Positions 28,369 to 39,913 of a stretch of DNA of 64,000 bases are shown here, one piece after another (positions within the stretch are counted from its first letter, which is position 1; the number at the start of each line of letters is the position of its first letter). The position numbers and the translations under genes were made by a program. Source of the stretch: Peptoniphilus mikwangii (lineage in GTDB: Bacteria > Bacillota > Clostridia > Tissierellales > Peptoniphilaceae); assembly GCF_000468535.1 (NCBI RefSeq), contig NZ_AUQY01000005.1, positions 267,343 to 331,342 on the forward strand, read 5' to 3'. The notes below the pieces were generated by a model. The model ran no database searches. It was not told the origin of the DNA and saw only the letters and a list, made by a program, of their open reading frames with translations.

Positions 28369-30789
28369 TCAATCACCAATATATTTTGCAACTGCAACTA
28401 CTTCTGAATCTTTTATATTCATAAGTTTTACTCCTGATGTAGATCTTCCCATTACAGAAATACCTTCAGTTTCTATTCTTATTATTATTCCCTCTGAAGT
28501 AATCATCATAATTTCATCATTTTTATCAATTATCTTAGCAGATACAAGATCTCCGGTTTTATCTTTTACCTTATATGTTATTATTCCCTTACCTGCTCTT
28601 GATTGAATTCTATATTCATCAATCGGTGTAAGTTTTCCAAAACCGTTTTGAGATATTACAAGAAGATACTTATCGGCACTTACTACATCAAATCCTACTA
28701 CTTCATCATCTTTATTAAGTTCTATTGCTTTAACTCCCATGGATGTTCTTCCTGTAAGTCTTACTTCATCTTCTTTAAATCTTATACTCATTCCCTTTTT
28801 AGTTACTAATATAAGTTCATCTTCTCCCGTTGTAAGTCTTGTACCTATTATTGAATCTCCATCTCTTAAAGTCATTGCATTAATTCCTGATTTTCTTATA
28901 TTTTTTATTTCTTCAAAAGATATTCTCTTTATAATTCCATCTTTTGTAGCCATAACTATATTTAAATTAGGGTCATATTCCCTAACAGGAATTATTGACT
29001 GAACTTTTTCATTTGCAGAAAGATTTAATATATTTATTATTGCCGTTCCTTTCGATTGTCTTGAACTTTCAGGTATTTCATATGCTTTAAGAACATAGGC
29101 TCGTCCAAGATTTGTAAAGAACAATATCAAATCATGAGTTGATGTTATAAATAAATCATTTACAAAATCTTCTTCTCTTGTAGTAAGAGCTGATATTCCT
29201 CTTCCACCTCTCTTTTGAGGTTTATATGTTCCCTCCGGCATTCTCTTAATATATCCGAATTGAGTAAGTGTTATTACAACATCTTCTTCTTTTATTATAT
29301 CTTCAAGATCAATTTCTCCTGCCGCGGATTTTATTACAGTACGTCTTAAATCACCGAATTTATCTCTTATTTCTATTAATTCATCTTTTATTATAGACAT
29401 AAGCTTTTCATGATTTTCTAATATTTCGGTAAACTCTGCAATTAATCTTATTAATTCTTTATATTCTTCATCAAGCTTTTCTCTTTCAAGTCCTGTAAGT
29501 CTTCTAATTCTCATATCAAGAATTGCTTGACCTTGAATTTCTGTAAGTCCGAATTCTTCAGTAAACTTAATTTTTGCCTCATCATCATTTCTTGATGATC
29601 TTACTATTTCTATTATTCTGTCAATATTATCAAGTGCAATTTTCAATCCTTCGACTATATGTGCTCTTGCTTTAGCCTTTTCAAGATCAAATTTTGTTCT
29701 TCTTGTAACTACATTAATTTGATGATCTACATAGTATGAAATAAGTTCCTTTAAATTTAATATCTTAGGTACTCCATTTACAAGTGCAAGATTTATTATT
29801 CCAAAAGTTGTTTGCATTTGAGTATTCTTATATAACTTATTTAAAACTACATTAGGGTTTGCATCCCTCTTTAGATCAATTGCAATTCTTATTCCCTTTC
29901 TTGTAGATTCATCTCTTATTGCAGAAATTCCATCTATTACTTTATTTTTTACAAGCTCTGCAATTTTCATTATAAGATTTGATTTATTAACCTGATAAGG
30001 AATTTCTCTTACTACTATTCTTCTCTTATTTTTTTCTTCTTCAATTTCTGCAACTGCTCGAACTTGAATTTTTCCTCTTCCTGTCTTATAAGCCTCTTTT
30101 ATTCCCTCTCTGCCCATAATATATGCACCTGTTGGAAAATCCGGCCCTTTTATTGTATTCATAAGTTCATCAATAGTAATTTCTTCATTATCTATAAAAC
30201 TTATTGTTCCGTTTATTACCTCTGTTAAATTATGAGGCGGCATATTTGTAGCCATACCTACCGCAATACCTGCTGAACCGTTTACCAAAAGATTTGGAAA
30301 TCTTGACGGCAAAACAACAGGTTCAATTTCTTCTTCATCAAAATTCGGTTTAAAGTCAACAGTATCTTTATTTATATCTCTTAGCATTTCCTGAGTGAGC
30401 TTTGTCATTCTAAGCTCAGTATAACGCATAGCGGCAGCACTGTCTCCGTCTATATTACCAAAGTTTCCCTGTCCGTCAACAAGAGGATATCTTGTATTAA
30501 ATTCTTGTGCAAGTCTTACTGCAGCATCATAGATTGATGAATCACCATGAGGGTGAAATTTACCCATTACATCTCCGACAAGTCTTGCAGATTTTCTATA
30601 TGGTCCATTCGGTTGAAGTCCAAGAACTTGCATTCCGTAAATTATTCTTCTATGAACAGGTTTCAATCCATCTTTAACATCCGGCAAGGCACGAGATACT
30701 ATTACACTCATAGAATAATCAAGATAGGATTTTCTCATTTTTTCTTCTAATCCTACATCAATTACTCCTTTATCATAAATTTCAGTCAT
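28369..30789 (-). CDS. gyrA: DNA gyrase subunit A
   Basis: 806 residues. The N-terminal breakage-reunion domain has the active Tyr in [10 protein letters not shown] and the quinolone region PHGDSSIYD with Ser and Asp at the usual resistance positions. The C-terminal six-blade pinwheel includes the GyrA box region QKRGGRGI. Introduces negative supercoils with GyrB. 8 bp after gyrB and followed closely by the rsbV-rsbW-sigma genes, so the sigma module may be co-transcribed. Confidence 0.98.
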   Translation of the reverse strand: MTEIYDKGVIDVGLEEKMRKSYLDYSMSVIVSRALPDVKDGLKPVHRRIIYGMQVLGLQPNGPYRKSARLVGDVMGKFHPHGDSSIYDAAVRLAQEFNTRYPLVDGQGNFGNIDGDSAAAMRYTELRMTKLTQEMLRDINKDTVDFKPNFDEEEIEPVVLPSRFPNLLVNGSAGIAVGMATNMPPHNLTEVINGTISFIDNEEITIDELMNTIKGPDFPTGAYIMGREGIKEAYKTGRGKIQVRAVAEIEEEKNKRRIVVREIPYQVNKSNLIMKIAELVKNKVIDGISAIRDESTRKGIRIAIDLKRDANPNVVLNKLYKNTQMQTTFGIINLALVNGVPKILNLKELISYYVDHQINVVTRRTKFDLEKAKARAHIVEGLKIALDNIDRIIEIVRSSRNDDEAKIKFTEEFGLTEIQGQAILDMRIRRLTGLEREKLDEEYKELIRLIAEFTEILENHEKLMSIIKDELIEIRDKFGDLRRTVIKSAAGEIDLEDIIKEEDVVITLTQFGYIKRMPEGTYKPQKRGGRGISALTTREEDFVNDLFITSTHDLILFFTNLGRAYVLKAYEIPESSRQSKGTAIINILNLSANEKVQSIIPVREYDPNLNIVMATKDGIIKRISFEEIKNIRKSGINAMTLRDGDSIIGTRLTTGEDELILVTKKGMSIRFKEDEVRLTGRTSMGVKAIELNKDDEVVGFDVVSADKYLLVISQNGFGKLTPIDEYRIQSRAGKGIITYKVKDKTGDLVSAKIIDKNDEIMMITSEGIIIRIETEGISVMGRSTSGVKLMNIKDSEVVAVAKYIGD

Positions 30790-30797
30790 ATTTCCTC

Positions 30798-32726
<1,929 letters not shown>

Positions 32727-32731
32727 CTAAT

Positions 32732-33817
32732 CTAATAATTGATAATCTGTCCATTTTTTATTTCATAAAAATCAGCATTTAAACTTCTGAAATTCTCTTC
32801 ATTTAAATTTGTAGAAGTTATAAATGTCTGCATATTTTTTAAACTATTTATTAAATAAGATGCTCTATTTTTATCAAGTTCTGAAAATACATCGTCAAGA
32901 AGTAGTAAAGGGCTGTTTTTTTGATAATTTTTTATAATATCCACTTCTGATAACTTAAGACTTAAAACAACAGTTCTTATTTCTCCCTGTGAACCATAAG
33001 TTTTAGCACTTAAATTTTCTATTTTAAAATCTATATCATCTCTGTGAGGACCTATTGTAGTGAACTTTATTTCTAAATCTCTTTTTCTACAATTTTTCAA
33101 ACTGTCTAAAAATATTTTTTCCATTTCCTCTTCATCAGACATCAGAGGAATTGTACTTAAATATGTTATTTTTAAATTTTCCCCTCCGGATAAATTTGAA
33201 AAATGATATTTTACATAATTTTCAAATTCTTTTAAAATTTTAAGTCTTTCCCTTAAAATTTTAACTCCATACTTTGCAAGTTGAAAATCATATACTTCAA
33301 GCAAATCATAATTTATATTTTTCTTTAATAATTTATTTCTCTCAAAAATTATTTTTCTATATCTATATAAATTATGCTCATATACAGAACTTAATTTTAA
33401 AATTAAACTATCTAAATATTTTCTCCTTTCCGATGGAGAAAATTTTACCATATTTAAATCTGACGGAGAAAATATAACAGAAGAAAAATCTCTTCTATAT
33501 TTGCTTAAATTCATATCATCAGAATTTATAGAATATTTATTTTTCTTATCCTTATAGATATTTACATCCAAATAATCCTCATATTCAAAATTGATTGAAA
33601 GAGCTTTTAAATTTGTCTGTTCTCCTCCAATTTGAATAAGCTCACTGTCTTTTACGGTTCTAAATGATTTTCCAACAGTTAAAACATAAATTGCCTCAAG
33701 TAAATTTGTTTTTCCCATTGCATTTTCACCGGTTATAACATTTATTTGTCCTTTTGGATTATAATATAAATATTTATAATTTCTAAAATTTGAAAGCTCT
33801 AAATTTAAAATCTTCAT
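32732..33817 (-). CDS. recF: DNA replication and repair protein RecF
   Basis: 361 residues, SMC-like ATPase that loads RecA on gaps with RecO/RecR. Walker A GENAMGKTNLLEAIY, signature GSQGEIRTVVLSLKLSE and Walker B PLLLLDDVFSELD are present. Start ATG overlaps the stop of the S4-domain gene (TAATG), giving translational coupling. Confidence 0.96.
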   Translation of the reverse strand: MKILNLELSNFRNYKYLYYNPKGQINVITGENAMGKTNLLEAIYVLTVGKSFRTVKDSELIQIGGEQTNLKALSINFEYEDYLDVNIYKDKKNKYSINSDDMNLSKYRRDFSSVIFSPSDLNMVKFSPSERRKYLDSLILKLSSVYEHNLYRYRKIIFERNKLLKKNINYDLLEVYDFQLAKYGVKILRERLKILKEFENYVKYHFSNLSGGENLKITYLSTIPLMSDEEEMEKIFLDSLKNCRKRDLEIKFTTIGPHRDDIDFKIENLSAKTYGSQGEIRTVVLSLKLSEVDIIKNYQKNSPLLLLDDVFSELDKNRASYLINSLKNMQTFITSTNLNEENFRSLNADFYEIKNGQIINY

Positions 33818-34011
33818 TATTCGCCGACAATAAATGTCTCTCCGTTAAATTCAACTTTATCTCCATTTACAAGTTTTTTTCCTCGTCTATATTCAATTTC
33901 TCCGTTTACAAAAACTTCTCCCTGTTGTATAAAAAGCTTTGCTTCTCCTCCGCTTTGAACTAAATTTTTAAGTTTTAGAAAACTGTCTAATTTTATATAA
34001 TTATTTTCCAT
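33817..34011 (-). CDS. S4-domain RNA-binding protein (YaaA/RlbA-like)
   Basis: 64 residues consisting of one S4 RNA-binding domain (LDSFLKLKNLVQSGGEAKL, FVNGEIEYRRGKKL). It sits between dnaN and recF, the conserved position of this small gene in Firmicutes, where it is thought to act in ribosome-related functions. Overlaps recF by one base. Confidence 0.92.
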   Translation of the reverse strand: MENNYIKLDSFLKLKNLVQSGGEAKLFIQQGEVFVNGEIEYRRGKKLVNGDKVEFNGETFIVGE

Positions 34012-34019
34012 TTTATCAC

Positions 34020-35114
34020 CTAATTAGCAAGTCTCACAGGTAATACAAGATAAATATAATCTTTGTCATCTTCTTCTCTTATGATACATGGATTAATAGA
34101 ATCTGTGAAATTAAGTGTAACTTTTTCAGATTCTATTATTCTGACTCCCTCTAATAAATATTTTGAATTAAAGGCTATTTTTAAATTTTCTCCCGAAATT
34201 TTCGCATCTACACTTTCTTCAACATTTCCTATTTCAGAATTTGAAGTTATTTCTATTTCAGAATCTTTCATATCTAATTTAACAAGATTTGCTTTATCTT
34301 CTTTTGCAAGAAGACTTGCCCTTTCAAGAGAACTTTGTAAATCATGTTTTAAAACTTCAACGATTATTGACTGGTCATTTTTAATAAGTCCTTCATATTT
34401 GAAAAACTCTCCACTTAATAAAGTTGTATAGAAAATAGTTTTATCTAAATCAAATTTAAGTGAATTTCTTCCGATAGTTAAATTTACATATTCTTCATTT
34501 TCGATTATTTTTACAAGTTCATTTAAACTTCTTGCAGGAATTATTGCACTTATATTTTCTTCACATTCAGTATCCAAGCTTTTAAGTGCCATTCTAAAAC
34601 CGTCAAGTGCAACAAAATTTATTTTTTTATTTTTTATATCCATTAAAACTCCCGTAAATGCAACTCTTGTTTCATCAAAAGAAACTGCAAATGAAGTTTT
34701 TCTGATAGCTTCTTTAAAATCACTTGATTTTAATTTTATTGTCAAATTTTCATCTACTCTTGGAAGATCCGGAAATTCATCAGGAACTTGACATTGAATA
34801 TTAAATTCACTTTTTAGACATTTTATATTCATATTTGTTTGATTTATTTCAAAATCGATGATATCTCCTTGAAGTTTTCTTATAATATCTCCAAAAAGTC
34901 TTGAATTTACTACAATTTTCCCTTCATCCGAGATTATTGCGGGAAGTGTTGTTTTTATACTTATTTCAGTATCAGAAGCAATCAGTGTCAATAAATTATC
35001 TTTTGCAATTATTAATATACCTTCTAAAATTTGCATTGTTGTTCTTGATGAAATTGCTTTTTGAACTATTGATATATGTCTTGATAGTTCTTTTCTCTCT
35101 ATTCTAATTTTCAT
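34020..35114 (-). CDS. dnaN: DNA polymerase III sliding clamp (beta subunit)
   Basis: 364 residues, three-repeat DNA clamp. Visible marks: KELSRHISIVQKAISSRTTMQILEG at the N terminus, FAVSFDETRVAFTGVLM and LDGFRMALKS in the middle, and YLVLPVRL at the end. Lies between dnaA and the S4 gene in the standard origin order. Confidence 0.98.
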   Translation of the reverse strand: MKIRIERKELSRHISIVQKAISSRTTMQILEGILIIAKDNLLTLIASDTEISIKTTLPAIISDEGKIVVNSRLFGDIIRKLQGDIIDFEINQTNMNIKCLKSEFNIQCQVPDEFPDLPRVDENLTIKLKSSDFKEAIRKTSFAVSFDETRVAFTGVLMDIKNKKINFVALDGFRMALKSLDTECEENISAIIPARSLNELVKIIENEEYVNLTIGRNSLKFDLDKTIFYTTLLSGEFFKYEGLIKNDQSIIVEVLKHDLQSSLERASLLAKEDKANLVKLDMKDSEIEITSNSEIGNVEESVDAKISGENLKIAFNSKYLLEGVRIIESEKVTLNFTDSINPCIIREEDDKDYIYLVLPVRLAN

Positions 35115-35170
35115 ATCTTGCCTCCTATAATAGTATATATAGATAATAATAGTAGTAGGGACTGTTAATT

Positions 35171-35233
35171 TGTTGATAAATATATTTTAACTGTATATTA
35201 AGAGATTATATTTATTAATAAAATTGTTAATAA
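35171..35233. promoter_or_regulatory. DnaA boxes between dnaA and dnaN
   Basis: Two minus-strand DnaA-type 9-mers: TTATCAACA (complement of 35171-35179) and TTATTAACA (complement of 35225-35233), in an AT-rich 148-bp gap. Forms the smaller arm of a two-part origin. Confidence 0.65.
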
Positions 35234-35262
35234 CTTATAGTTAAATTAAAATTAATCAACAA

Positions 35263-36606
35263 TTAACTTTTAATTTCTTTTATTAAATTGCTTATTTTTA
35301 TTCTTAGAGAAGTATCTGATGCCATATCACTTTCTATTTTATTATAAGCGTGAATTACAGTAGAATGATCTCTTCCTCCAAATTCTTCTCCAATTTTAGG
35401 AAGCGATAATTCCGTTAAATCTCTTGTAATATACATTGCTATCTGTCGAGGATATGCAATGTTTCGAGTTCTTTTTTTAGAATCTATATCTTCAATTGTT
35501 ATTCTGAAGTTTTTTGCAACAACTTCTTTTATAAGTTTGGAAGTAATTACTTTCTTTTTCTTTGTATTATAAATATCTCTTAAAACTATGGCTGCAGTTT
35601 GTTCTGTCATTTCACCCACTGTAAGTTTTGAATAAGCCATAATTCTTGAAAGAGCACCTTCAAGCTCTCTAATATTGCTTTTTACATTTTGAGCTATGAA
35701 ATTTATTATGTTGTCAGGTACATTAAATCCTTCGGAATCAGCCTTGGAACGAAGAATTGCAATACGTGTTTCAAGATCGGGAGTTCCTATGTCAACAACA
35801 AGCCCCCATGCAAATCTTGAGATAAGCCTTTCCTCAAGAGATTTTATATCCTTTGGAGGTTTATCCGATGTCAGTACAATTTGTTTATTTGATTCATGAA
35901 GTTCATTAAATGTATGAAAAAATTCTTCTTGAGTTCTGTCTTTATCAGCTATAAATTGAATATCATCTATTAAAAGCAAGTCAACTTTTCTGTATTTATT
36001 TCTAAAATGTTCATTCTTGTTGGTTTGAATTGAATTTATAAGTTCATTTGTAAACTGTTCGCTTGTTACATATAATATTTTTTTATTAGGATCCTGTTGA
36101 TGTACAAAGTGTCCTATTGCCTGCATGAGATGTGTTTTTCCAAGACCTACTCCTCCATATATAAAAAGAGGATTTGAATGAGCATCTGAAGGATCAAGAT
36201 AGTTTTCCGCAACTGCAAGAGCAGCTGCATGAGCAAATTCATTACTTTTTCCAACAACAAAATTTTCAAATATGTATTTTGGATTTAATCTTGTTTCAGG
36301 CAACAAAGTGTCTTTTTTTCTAAGAGGTATAATTTCATCTTCATCCTCAGTAAGTATTACAGGATCATACTCACATCCTGTAACTTCCTTTATACATTTT
36401 TTTATAAATTTAAGTTGAGATTGATTATTTGCAAGCCTTTCCCTTATAAATCTTATAGGAACAGTTACATAAAAAATCTTTTTTTCTTCATCAATTTTTT
36501 TTAAATTCATATCTTTAAACCATGTATCAAATGATACAGTAGACATAGATTGTTGTCGTAATTTATTCATTACATCATTCCATATATTAGAAAGATTTGA
36601 ATCCAT
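35263..36606 (-). CDS. dnaA: Chromosomal replication initiator DnaA
   Basis: 447 residues. Domain I (1-80), AAA+ domain with Walker A GGVGLGKTHL and Walker B LLLIDDIQFI, and domain IV with the DnaA-box-binding signature GRDHSTVIHAYNKI. Start has GGAGG before ATG. DnaA boxes lie both just upstream and downstream of the gene, so it probably represses its own promoter; TATAAT on the minus strand at 36643-36638 is a possible -10 with a box overlapping the -35. Confidence 0.98.
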   Translation of the reverse strand: MDSNLSNIWNDVMNKLRQQSMSTVSFDTWFKDMNLKKIDEEKKIFYVTVPIRFIRERLANNQSQLKFIKKCIKEVTGCEYDPVILTEDEDEIIPLRKKDTLLPETRLNPKYIFENFVVGKSNEFAHAAALAVAENYLDPSDAHSNPLFIYGGVGLGKTHLMQAIGHFVHQQDPNKKILYVTSEQFTNELINSIQTNKNEHFRNKYRKVDLLLIDDIQFIADKDRTQEEFFHTFNELHESNKQIVLTSDKPPKDIKSLEERLISRFAWGLVVDIGTPDLETRIAILRSKADSEGFNVPDNIINFIAQNVKSNIRELEGALSRIMAYSKLTVGEMTEQTAAIVLRDIYNTKKKKVITSKLIKEVVAKNFRITIEDIDSKKRTRNIAYPRQIAMYITRDLTELSLPKIGEEFGGRDHSTVIHAYNKIESDMASDTSLRIKISNLIKEIKS

Positions 36607-36649
36607 AATTTCCTCCTATAAACAAATTTTAATGTTAATTATATTTTAT

Positions 36650-36900
36650 GTATAAGTTTATCAACAATTGTTAATAAACTGTTGATAATTAAAAATAATA
36701 CAAAAAATTTATACTTTATTGTGAATAAGTTAAATGATAAAAACTATAAATTTAAGAAAAATACGATAAAAAATAGAGTTTATTAACAATTTAAAAATAA
36801 ATTGTGAACAACTCAATTTATAAACAGTCCATATTTTTATTCACAACAAAATTATATTATCAACATATATTTTAACAAAAAAATACATACTTATCAACAA
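36650..36900. other. Chromosome replication origin (oriC), main DnaA-box cluster
   Basis: Nine DnaA-type 9-mers in 250 bp of AT-rich DNA. On plus: TTATCAACA 36658-36666, 36857-36865 and 36891-36899; TTATTAACA 36780-36788; TTATTCACA 36837-36845. On minus: TTATTAACA (36669-36677), TTATCAACA (36680-36688), TTATTCACA (36720-36728) and TTGTTCACA (36803-36811). It lies between divergent dnaA and rpmH, the classic origin position, and gene orientation switches here. No gene between 36607 and 36928. Confidence 0.92.
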
Positions 36901-36908
36901 AATTAAAA

Positions 36909-36924
36909 CCTACTTTTCAGTAGG
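36909..36924. terminator. Terminator beside oriC
   Basis: CCTACT-TTTC-AGTAGG stem-loop with T-runs on both sides (CTTTTT on plus, TTTTAATT on minus); ends the DUF3139-like gene. Confidence 0.7.
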
Positions 36925-36928
36925 CTTT

Positions 36929-37291
36929 TTATTCATAAATTTTTCCGTTTTTCATCCTATAGACATGAAAATAGTTATTTTTATATATAACTTTAATTCG
37001 CCATTCAGGATAAGATAAAATTCTGTTAATAAAAGAATGTTTTACATTTATAGTTTCAATTTGTTCTTGAGTATAATTATTTTCATATAAATAGTCCCAC
37101 ATGAGATTTTTTGCCTTAATTTTTCCAATAACTACATATATTTCACTCAATATTATAAAAATAAGTAATATACTCATTAAAAAGAGTATCTTTTTATTTT
37201 TAATGATATTTTTAAATGATGTATTTTTTAATTTTAGGAAGATATAAATTATAAATATAAAAATAAAGCTGCTTACTAAACATAAAAACAT
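36929..37291 (-). CDS. Membrane protein, DUF3139-like
   Basis: 120 residues with two hydrophobic segments (about 1-19 and 35-55) and an extracytoplasmic C-terminal part (YLYENNYTQEQIETINVKHS ... VIYKNNYFHVYRMKNG) that resembles DUF3139. Function unknown. It sits between oriC and rpmH and has its own terminator; I see no strong promoter or ribosome site to support it further. Confidence 0.65.
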   Translation of the reverse strand: MFLCLVSSFIFIFIIYIFLKLKNTSFKNIIKNKKILFLMSILLIFIILSEIYVVIGKIKAKNLMWDYLYENNYTQEQIETINVKHSFINRILSYPEWRIKVIYKNNYFHVYRMKNGKIYE

Positions 37292-37432
37292 AGTATTATA
37301 ATCCTCATATTATTAAAAATAAATTCTAAATTTATTATAATATAAAAATTTTAAAGTTAATATATTTTGTTTGAAAAATAAGTTTGTATTATCTTTTTTT
37401 AAGAACAGAAAATTTAAAAATTGTAAGTTTGC

Positions 37433-37462
37433 TTGACAATAAAGCCATTGTAACTGTATAAT
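37433..37462 (+). promoter_or_regulatory. rpmH promoter
   Basis: -35 TTGACA (37433-37438), 18-bp spacer, -10 TATAAT (37457-37462), 31 bp upstream of the rpmH start. Confidence 0.85.
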
Positions 37463-37492
37463 TAAATATTGCAAAGAAAGGAGGAGTTGTAG

Positions 37493-37627
37493 ATGAAGAG
37501 AACTTTTCAACCAAAAAATAAGCAAAGAAAAAGAGAACATGGTTTCAGAGCAAGAATGAGAACCAGAGCAGGTAGAAATGTAATCAAAGCCAGAAGAAGA
37601 AAGGGCAGAAAAATTCTTTCAGCATAA
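37493..37627 (+). CDS. rpmH: 50S ribosomal protein L34
   Basis: 44 residues beginning [18 protein letters not shown] and ending [10 protein letters not shown], unmistakable L34. The gene has AAAGGAGG eight bases before ATG and a consensus promoter. It precedes rnpA by 2 bp, the conserved rpmH-rnpA order next to the origin. Confidence 0.97.
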   Translation: MKRTFQPKNKQRKREHGFRARMRTRAGRNVIKARRRKGRKILSA

Positions 37628-37629
37628 CT

Positions 37630-37962
37630 ATGAGGAAAATAAAGGATTGTTATTTAAAAAAGAATATTGATTTTCAAAGGGTTTATGCGAAACGAAATAT
37701 TAATGGAAATAAGAATTTAACTGTTTTTTTTAAGAAAAACGGTTTGGATAATAAGAGAGTCGGTTTTACAATTACTAAAAAAATAGGTAATGCAGTGATT
37801 AGAAATAAAATAAAGAGACGACTCAGAGAAATATATAGACTTAATTTTGATATTTTACCTGAAGGTTATGACTATGTATTTGTAGTTAAAAAAACTTGTG
37901 TAGATTTGAGTTATAAGGAGCTTGAAAAATCTTTTATACATTTGTCCAAGAAGTTAAGGTGA
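37630..37962 (+). CDS. rnpA: Ribonuclease P protein component
   Basis: 110 residues, basic. Protein cofactor of RNase P for tRNA 5' maturation. Has [25 protein letters not shown], the RNR motif region. Located immediately after rpmH; in other bacteria the pair is co-transcribed with unequal translation. Confidence 0.96.
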   Translation: MRKIKDCYLKKNIDFQRVYAKRNINGNKNLTVFFKKNGLDNKRVGFTITKKIGNAVIRNKIKRRLREIYRLNFDILPEGYDYVFVVKKTCVDLSYKELEKSFIHLSKKLR

Positions 37963-37966
37963 TGTT

Positions 37967-38182
37967 ATGAAGTATGTTATGATGCTTTTTATAAAATTTT
38001 ATCAAAAAGTTATTTCCAAATATGTTTTTGTGGGAGCACATTGTAGATTTTATCCCACTTGTTCGCAATATTCCTATATGGCCTATGAGAAGTATGGATT
38101 TTTTAAGGGAACCTATTTGAGTATTAGGAGAATTTTAAAATGCCATCCATTCCATAAAGGCGGATACGATCCTCTTCCTTAA
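37967..38182 (+). CDS. yidD: Membrane protein insertion efficiency factor YidD
   Basis: 71 residues: [34 protein letters not shown] followed by GGYDPLP, the complete YidD signature with its Cys pairs. Membrane-associated helper for YidC. Sits between rnpA and yidC as usual. Confidence 0.96.
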   Translation: MKYVMMLFIKFYQKVISKYVFVGAHCRFYPTCSQYSYMAYEKYGFFKGTYLSIRRILKCHPFHKGGYDPLP

Positions 38183-38197
38183 GAAATAGGAGGCATA

Positions 38198-38923
38198 ATG
38201 AGTGCTATAAGTAGAGTTTTGGGAATGTTTTTAAAATTAATCTATGATGGATTAGTTTCAATTTTTCCAAGTGAACCTAAGAATATTTCTTTTTTTGCTC
38301 TCTCAATTATAATTTCAACTATTATAATTAAGCTTTTGGTAGTCCCCATCAATATTTCAATGATTAAAAATCAAAAAAAGATGGCGGAACTTCAACCTGA
38401 GATAGAAAAGCTGAAAAAGAAATACCAAAATGATCCGAAGACACTTGCAGTAAAGCAACAACAGCTTTACAAGGAGGCAAACTATAATATGTTATCAGGT
38501 TGTTTACCTATGATACTTCAATTTGTAGTGTTAATTGCATTTTATAGAGTCTTTTGGGAACCGGCAAAGTATGCTTTTACTGATAAAGCAATGTTTGATG
38601 CAATGAGTAAAAATTTCTTTTACATTGCAAATTTACAAGAAAAAGACCCTACAATGATTTTAGGTATAATAGCTGCTATAACAACATTTTTAACGTCTTT
38701 TGTGTCAAACCAGAATCCTGCACAAAAAACTATGCAAAATAAACAGTCCAATTCTATGATGACAAGTATGATGATTGTAATGCCTATTATGATTTTTACA
38801 ATGGCAAGAAAATTTCAATCAGGACTTGTACTATATTGGACAGTAAGTAATGTTTTTGCAATAGTTCAACAGCTTATTACAAACCGCATTATAGCCGGAA
38901 GTGTGGCGGAGGAAGTTAAATGA
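38198..38923 (+). CDS. yidC: YidC/Oxa1 family membrane protein insertase
   Basis: 241 residues with about five hydrophobic segments: short N terminus, the cytosolic hairpin (NQKKMAELQPEIEKLKKKYQND), and conserved CLPMILQFVVLIAFYRVFWEP and SGLVLYWTVSNVFAIVQQ segments. Inserts proteins into the cytoplasmic membrane. No lipobox is evident, unlike SpoIIIJ of Bacillus. The stop overlaps the jag start (ATGA). Confidence 0.95.
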   Translation: MSAISRVLGMFLKLIYDGLVSIFPSEPKNISFFALSIIISTIIIKLLVVPINISMIKNQKKMAELQPEIEKLKKKYQNDPKTLAVKQQQLYKEANYNMLSGCLPMILQFVVLIAFYRVFWEPAKYAFTDKAMFDAMSKNFFYIANLQEKDPTMILGIIAAITTFLTSFVSNQNPAQKTMQNKQSNSMMTSMMIVMPIMIFTMARKFQSGLVLYWTVSNVFAIVQQLITNRIIAGSVAEEVK

Positions 38924-39729
38924 ATTATGTAATTAAGACAGCTAAGACTGTAGAAGAAGCCGTAAGTCAGGCTCTAAATGAACTGAATATTAAGAGAGAA
39001 GATGCAAAAATAGAAATAATAGAAGAACCTTCAAAGGGATTTTTAGGTCTTATAGGTTCAAAAGATGCCACAGTTAAGGTATCAAAAATTGAAGATACTA
39101 AAGACATACTAAGAGAAATATTCAGTGAAAGTACAGAGAAGAGCCAAAAAAAGCCTGTAAAGGATGAAATTGAAGATAAATTAATTGTAGAAGAGACAGT
39201 TGAAGAAACAGTAGTTGAAGTAAAAATTGAAACTGAAATTGAAAAAGAAAATACTAATGTTTCAAACAAATCAGCTGAAGAAATTGCAAGAGAATTTATG
39301 AATAAAATAATGAACTCACTTTCAATTGACTATGATCTTTCAGTTGAAAGAGAAGAAAATATTTTAAGGGTTGATGTGCTTGGAGATGAGCAAAAACTTG
39401 GAATTGTGATTGGAAAAAGAGGTGTAACTCTTGATTCAATTCAATATTTGCTCAGTCTTATAATTAATAAAAATTCTGATGAATATATTAGAGTTATTGT
39501 TGATTCAAGCGGGTACAGAAAAAAGAGAGAAGCTACTTTAAGAGAACTTGCAGCTAAAATGGCGACAAAAGTTTTAAAGACAAATCGTTCGGTAAGACTT
39601 GAGCCTATGAATGCATCGGAACGTAAGATAATTCACGAAGCATTGCAAGATTATGAAGGAGTAATTACCCATTCGGAAGGTAAGGATCCGTTTAGAAAAG
39701 TAGTAATTCAAAAAGAAAGAAAATATTAA
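38920..39729 (+). CDS. jag: Jag/KhpB RNA-binding protein
   Basis: 269 residues: Jag_N domain (1-52, ALNELNIKREDAKIEIIEEPSKGFLGLIG), an acidic, Glu/Val-rich linker (about 70-115), KH domain (LGIVIGKRGVTLDSIQYLLSL) and R3H domain (MNASERKIIHEALQ). Binds RNA and affects cell division and envelope synthesis in related cocci. Overlaps yidC by 4 bp and ends at a terminator. Confidence 0.94.
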   Translation: MNYVIKTAKTVEEAVSQALNELNIKREDAKIEIIEEPSKGFLGLIGSKDATVKVSKIEDTKDILREIFSESTEKSQKKPVKDEIEDKLIVEETVEETVVEVKIETEIEKENTNVSNKSAEEIAREFMNKIMNSLSIDYDLSVEREENILRVDVLGDEQKLGIVIGKRGVTLDSIQYLLSLIINKNSDEYIRVIVDSSGYRKKREATLRELAAKMATKVLKTNRSVRLEPMNASERKIIHEALQDYEGVITHSEGKDPFRKVVIQKERKY

Positions 39730-39734
39730 AATAG

Positions 39735-39768
39735 AGAAGTATATCTTATGGGATATACTTCTTTTATT
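39735..39768 (+). terminator. Terminator of the rpmH-jag operon
   Basis: 11-bp stem AGAAGTATATC / GATATACTTCT with a six-base loop followed by TTTATTTT. Confidence 0.85.
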
Positions 39769-39913
39769 TTACAAATAAGAATAAAAGTAAAATATGACGA
39801 TTTTAATATTAACTTATATAAAAATTAAAATAGTTTACTTATTTTGTGCTTATATAAAAATAATGCTTTAAAAATAGTCAGAATCATAATATTATATTAT
39901 TGAGGAGAAATTT

